Origin: Butyrivibrio sp. M55
GTDB lineage: Bacteria; Bacillota; Clostridia; Lachnospirales; Lachnospiraceae
Direction of reading: 5' to 3'
Assembly (NCBI RefSeq): GCF_900116865.1
Contig: NZ_FPCD01000004.1
Location: 248,001 to 312,000, forward strand
Length of the DNA: 64,000 nucleotides
Of the stretch, positions 61,150 through 64,000 are shown piece by piece. The first letter of the stretch is position 1, and the number at the start of each line of letters is the position of its first letter. Made by a program: the position numbers and the translations under genes. The notes beneath the pieces are model-generated. The model had not been told where the DNA came from, made no database searches, and saw nothing but the letters and a program-made list of their open reading frames with translations.

Positions 61150-63292
61150 GATTGGCAATGTCACACTTAATTTCAAACATTATTCCGGGGTCGATCTGTA
61201 CAGTGACGGTGCTGTAGAGAACGATCTTCTTGAGATTGTAAAAAATCATAAAAAAGAAGAGTTTCAGGAAATTATAGAGAAAAAAGCAAGCTGGCCTATC
61301 CTCTACCATCTTTCTGAGCAGAGAGCGAATATTGTCGAGTGGATTCCTATGGATCCAAACGCAAAGGTACTTGAGGTCGGATCCGGATGCGGAGCGATAA
61401 CGGGAATGCTTTCAAAGAAAGCAGCGAGTGTTGTTTCGTGCGATCTTTCGAGAAGAAGATCAGAGATCAATGCCTACAGGAACAAAGAATGCGGAAACGT
61501 GACCATTCACGTGGGAAACTTCAGGGATATTGAGCCGGATCTTGACAGAGATTTTGATTATATATTCCTTATCGGCGTGTTTGAGTACGGACAGGGATAT
61601 ATCGGAACGGACAATCCGTACGAGAAGTTCCTCAGAATGCTTAACAGACACCTTAAAAAGGGCGGAAGAATTGTAATTGCCATAGAGAACCGTCTTGGAC
61701 TTAAGTATTTTGCCGGATGTTCGGAAGATCATCTCGGAACATACTTTAAGGGAATCGAAGGTTATACGGCTGACAGCGTTGCCAAGACTTTTACAAGAAA
61801 CGGACTTATCAATATATTTAAAAAGTGTGGAATGAATGATTATCATTTCTACTATCCGTACCCTGATTACAAGCTCATGACAATGATCCATTCCGATTCT
61901 TATTTCCCTAAGTTCGGAGAGCTTCAGGACAATGTCAGAAACTTTGACAGGGACAGAATGATCCTCTTTAACGAGAAACATGCATATGAGGATCTTGTCA
62001 AAGACGGAATGTATCCGGATTTTGCCAACTCTTTTGAAGTAATACTGGGACCCGGGTTTGATACCGTATACAGTAAGTACAGCAACGACAGAGTTGATGA
62101 ATTCAAGATAAGAACAGATATCGCCATAAGCAGAACGGGAAGAAAAGTTATTAAGAAATTCCCGCTGACTGAGGCTGCACGAGAGCATGTTTTCGGTCTA
62201 AGGGATGCTTATCTCGGACTTCAGGAGAAGTTCAGGGGCGGCGATTTTGAGATAAATGATTGCCAGATAGATGAGACGGAAGGATGTGCTGTTTTTTCTT
62301 TTGTAAACGGTGTTCCTCTTGCGTCACTTCTTGATCAGTGCATAGACAGGGATGATATGGAAGCCTTCGATGCACTTATAAATGAGTATATTAAGAGACT
62401 TAATTATAAGCCGGATTATCCTGTGTCCGACTACGACCTTATCTTTTCCAACATAATGGTAAACGGACCTATCTGGACTATAATTGATTATGAGTGGACT
62501 TACGGAAAATGTATTCCGCCCAAGGAGCAGGTGTGGAGAGCACTCTATTGCTACAGACTCGAAGACAGGAAGAGAGAGAAGTTTGATCCGAAGCCTGTAT
62601 ATGAGAGACTTGGGTTAAAAGAAAAAGAGATGAAGGTTCTTCTTGATGAAGAATATGCATTCCAGAAATATGTTACGGGAAACAGAAAGTCTCTCGTTGA
62701 GATCTGGAAAGATATAGGAAGAAAAGTTATTGTTCCAAAGGAACTCTCAAAGTCGGCGGATGCGGCAAGAGCTGCAGACTGCGTTCAGGTTTACTTTGAC
62801 GAGGGATTTGGATATTCGGAGGATGATTCGATATTCCCCGAGGAGCAATACGATGACAAGAACGAGATAAGTCTCGATATTCCGGTAGATTCAAGGTGCA
62901 AGGTGCTGAGGCTTGATCCTGCATTTGCTCCCTGCATGGTTACAGTGATAGAGGCTGCATGGAACGGATTGTCTATCGAGGACGGCTCGGCGGATATTAC
63001 ACTTAAGCCTGTAAACGGCGAGTGGATCACAGATGATTCCTTCATGTTTAATACAGACGACCCGAATATTGAGTTCGATCTTACGGCAAGCGGACTCAGT
63101 GTAAAGGAGAATAATCATCTCACGGTGAGACTTCTTACTACGATGGTTCCTAAAAACGCCGCAGATGCTATTATCAATTCCGTTGATCTTCAGCCTAGTG
63201 CTGAGCAAAAGGAAAAAGTGGGGATAATAAAGAAAATCGGAAGAAAGATTGTTGAAAAGCGTGAGGCACGTTATTACAGAGACGAGGAGTAA
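61133..63292 (+). CDS. WbdD-like methyltransferase-kinase, probable chain-end capping enzyme
   Basis: 719 residues. N-terminal class I SAM methyltransferase (about 50-250) with the binding loop EVGSGCGAITG at 81-91. A kinase-like domain follows (about 325-530): RKVIKKF at 337-343 gives the ATP-contact Lys, SDYDLIFSN at 432-440 the catalytic Asp435 and Asn440 in the standard D-x4-N spacing, and IDYEW at 451-455 the metal Asp452. A beta-rich domain (about 600-690) and a basic tail end the protein. Methyltransferase plus kinase is the architecture of WbdD, which ends O-antigen chains by methyl-phosphate capping for Wzm/Wzt export, and wzt here overlaps this gene. Function inferred. Confidence 0.75.
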   Translation: MQEQIKIGNVTLNFKHYSGVDLYSDGAVENDLLEIVKNHKKEEFQEIIEKKASWPILYHLSEQRANIVEWIPMDPNAKVLEVGSGCGAITGMLSKKAASVVSCDLSRRRSEINAYRNKECGNVTIHVGNFRDIEPDLDRDFDYIFLIGVFEYGQGYIGTDNPYEKFLRMLNRHLKKGGRIVIAIENRLGLKYFAGCSEDHLGTYFKGIEGYTADSVAKTFTRNGLINIFKKCGMNDYHFYYPYPDYKLMTMIHSDSYFPKFGELQDNVRNFDRDRMILFNEKHAYEDLVKDGMYPDFANSFEVILGPGFDTVYSKYSNDRVDEFKIRTDIAISRTGRKVIKKFPLTEAAREHVFGLRDAYLGLQEKFRGGDFEINDCQIDETEGCAVFSFVNGVPLASLLDQCIDRDDMEAFDALINEYIKRLNYKPDYPVSDYDLIFSNIMVNGPIWTIIDYEWTYGKCIPPKEQVWRALYCYRLEDRKREKFDPKPVYERLGLKEKEMKVLLDEEYAFQKYVTGNRKSLVEIWKDIGRKVIVPKELSKSADAARAADCVQVYFDEGFGYSEDDSIFPEEQYDDKNEISLDIPVDSRCKVLRLDPAFAPCMVTVIEAAWNGLSIEDGSADITLKPVNGEWITDDSFMFNTDDPNIEFDLTASGLSVKENNHLTVRLLTTMVPKNAADAIINSVDLQPSAEQKEKVGIIKKIGRKIVEKREARYYRDEE

Positions 63293-63301
63293 AAACGGGG
63301 A

Positions 63302-64000
63302 ATGCTTAAGGGGTTAGTTAAAAGTACTCTTGCAACAAAAAGAACAGCTAAATACAACAGGATGGTCAATGCCAAGGCATCAGCTTATGACAAATGGCAA
63401 AAGAACATCGAGAAGAGCCCTGTTATCCAGGCGGAAGCGCCCGTTCAGTATGAGACGGGAGAGAACGGAGAACTTATACCGCATAAGCTTCCGGAACCTA
63501 AGGTAAAGGTTGTTCCATATGCAAAAGTATGGGAGATGACTGACGCCAAAAACGATGAAAACACGGTATACATTTTTGTAAGTCCAAAGGGAAAACTTAC
63601 GAAAAGAGCCGGAGAAGTAATAAAACAGTATTTTATAGCGCATCCGGAGCATAACGTTGTTTATGCGGACGAGGATGAGATCGGAAGCGGCGGAAAGTAT
63701 ATCCATCCTTTCTTTAAGCCCGACTGGTCACCGGATTCATATCTAAATGCGTTTTATATAGGCAGTGTTTTTGCTTGCAGATCAAAGACTGTACACGATG
63801 CAATACCTGAATATGACAATGCTGTCAAGATGCTCGGAGGAACGGCGAATAAGAAAAATTCTCCCGAGCAGATCGGACTTGAAGCATCACTTCTTTCAGC
63901 CGACGTTCTCTTTTGCATGCTCGCTATTCATGAGAGGGCGTTTGCGAAGAGGACGGGAACGGAGCTTCCGATCGGTCATATAAGAGAGGTTTTGTTTCAC
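63302..64000 (+). CDS. GT2 glycosyltransferase, N-terminal part (runs off the window)
   Basis: An ATG at 63302, ten bases after the previous gene and preceded by ACGGGGA, opens a frame of 233 codons with no stop before 64000. After a basic leader, the sequence VVYADEDEIG near 120 followed by HPFFKPDWSPDSYLNAFYIG near 134-153 matches rhamnan/teichoic-type GT2 glycosyltransferases (DEDxI with FKPDWSPD). The acceptor part is cut off. Probably adds rhamnose or another sugar to the exported chain. Confidence 0.85.
   Translation, partial: MLKGLVKSTLATKRTAKYNRMVNAKASAYDKWQKNIEKSPVIQAEAPVQYETGENGELIPHKLPEPKVKVVPYAKVWEMTDAKNDENTVYIFVSPKGKLTKRAGEVIKQYFIAHPEHNVVYADEDEIGSGGKYIHPFFKPDWSPDSYLNAFYIGSVFACRSKTVHDAIPEYDNAVKMLGGTANKKNSPEQIGLEASLLSADVLFCMLAIHERAFAKRTGTELPIGHIREVLFH

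Noticed and set aside
1..64000. CRISPR array, tRNA or rRNA genes, insertion sequences
   Set aside because: No regularly spaced repeats, no cloverleaf-like or rRNA sequence, and no transposase or integrase-like protein was seen on either strand.

Overview
The window reads as one long stretch of a low-to-mid GC Gram-positive anaerobe, most likely a member of the Lachnospiraceae (Butyrivibrio-like). That assignment is an inference from strong AGGAGG-type ribosome binding sites, occasional TTG/GTG starts, the many DUF6056/DUF6044/DUF6077-type membrane proteins, and a GH25 surface enzyme with cell-wall-binding repeats. Every gene I could support is on the + strand. I saw no tRNA, rRNA, CRISPR array or transposase.

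Layout. (1) 1-4600: tail of an upstream gene and its terminator, then a branched-chain amino acid ABC importer livH-livM-livG-livF, with an 84-bp sequence repeated after livG and again after livF, and a cytidylate-kinase-like gene closed by a terminator. (2) 4661-28955: start of a very large surface-glycan locus: GT-C-type membrane glycosyltransferases, a stand-alone 5'-3' exonuclease, a Wzy-like polymerase, a WecG/TagA glycosyltransferase fused to a membrane domain, an initiating glycosyl-1-phosphate transferase, a UDP-glucuronate 4-epimerase-like enzyme, an FdtA-like isomerase with its DegT aminotransferase, GtrB-like glycosyltransferases, a radical SAM/SPASM protein, a lipoprotein and a Wzx-like flippase. 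(3) 29120-33695: SGNH lipoprotein, a 778-bp non-coding block that can fold into two very long hairpins, an FAD oxidoreductase and another GtrB-like enzyme. (4) 33736-50668: modification genes: two MBOAT O-acyltransferases with SGNH partners, a CotH kinase/VTC polyphosphate polymerase/DUF4956 trio, uridine kinase, LicD, an IspD/TarI-like cytidylyltransferase, more GT-C proteins, a degenerate SGNH protein and an EmrE-like pair. (5) 50852-64000: a 1094-residue GH25 surface protein, rmlB-rmlA-rmlC, an ABC exporter wzm-wzt with a carbohydrate-recognition tail, a WbdD-like methyltransferase-kinase and the start of a GT2 enzyme.

How it may work together (inference). The Rml enzymes plus FdtA/aminotransferase supply dTDP-sugars; the phosphotransferase starts a lipid-linked glycan; the glycan is polymerised and exported by Wzx/Wzy or by Wzm/Wzt, the latter perhaps with chain-end capping by the WbdD-like protein. 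Und-P-sugars made by GtrB-like enzymes and moved by small EmrE-like flippases could feed the many GT-C enzymes outside the membrane. MBOAT/SGNH pairs acylate, LicD/TarI-like enzymes add polyol or choline-type phosphates, and the CotH-VTC-DUF4956 trio may phosphorylate surface material.

The most unusual signals are: three sequence-unrelated long imperfect hairpins (16812-17007, 30338-30592, 30708-31033); two nearby membrane proteins with matching Asp/Tyr/Arg-rich disordered cytoplasmic tails; the CotH-VTC-DUF4956 module; the WbdD-like cap enzyme beside an ABC exporter; and a probable leaderless promoter before the phosphotransferase gene.
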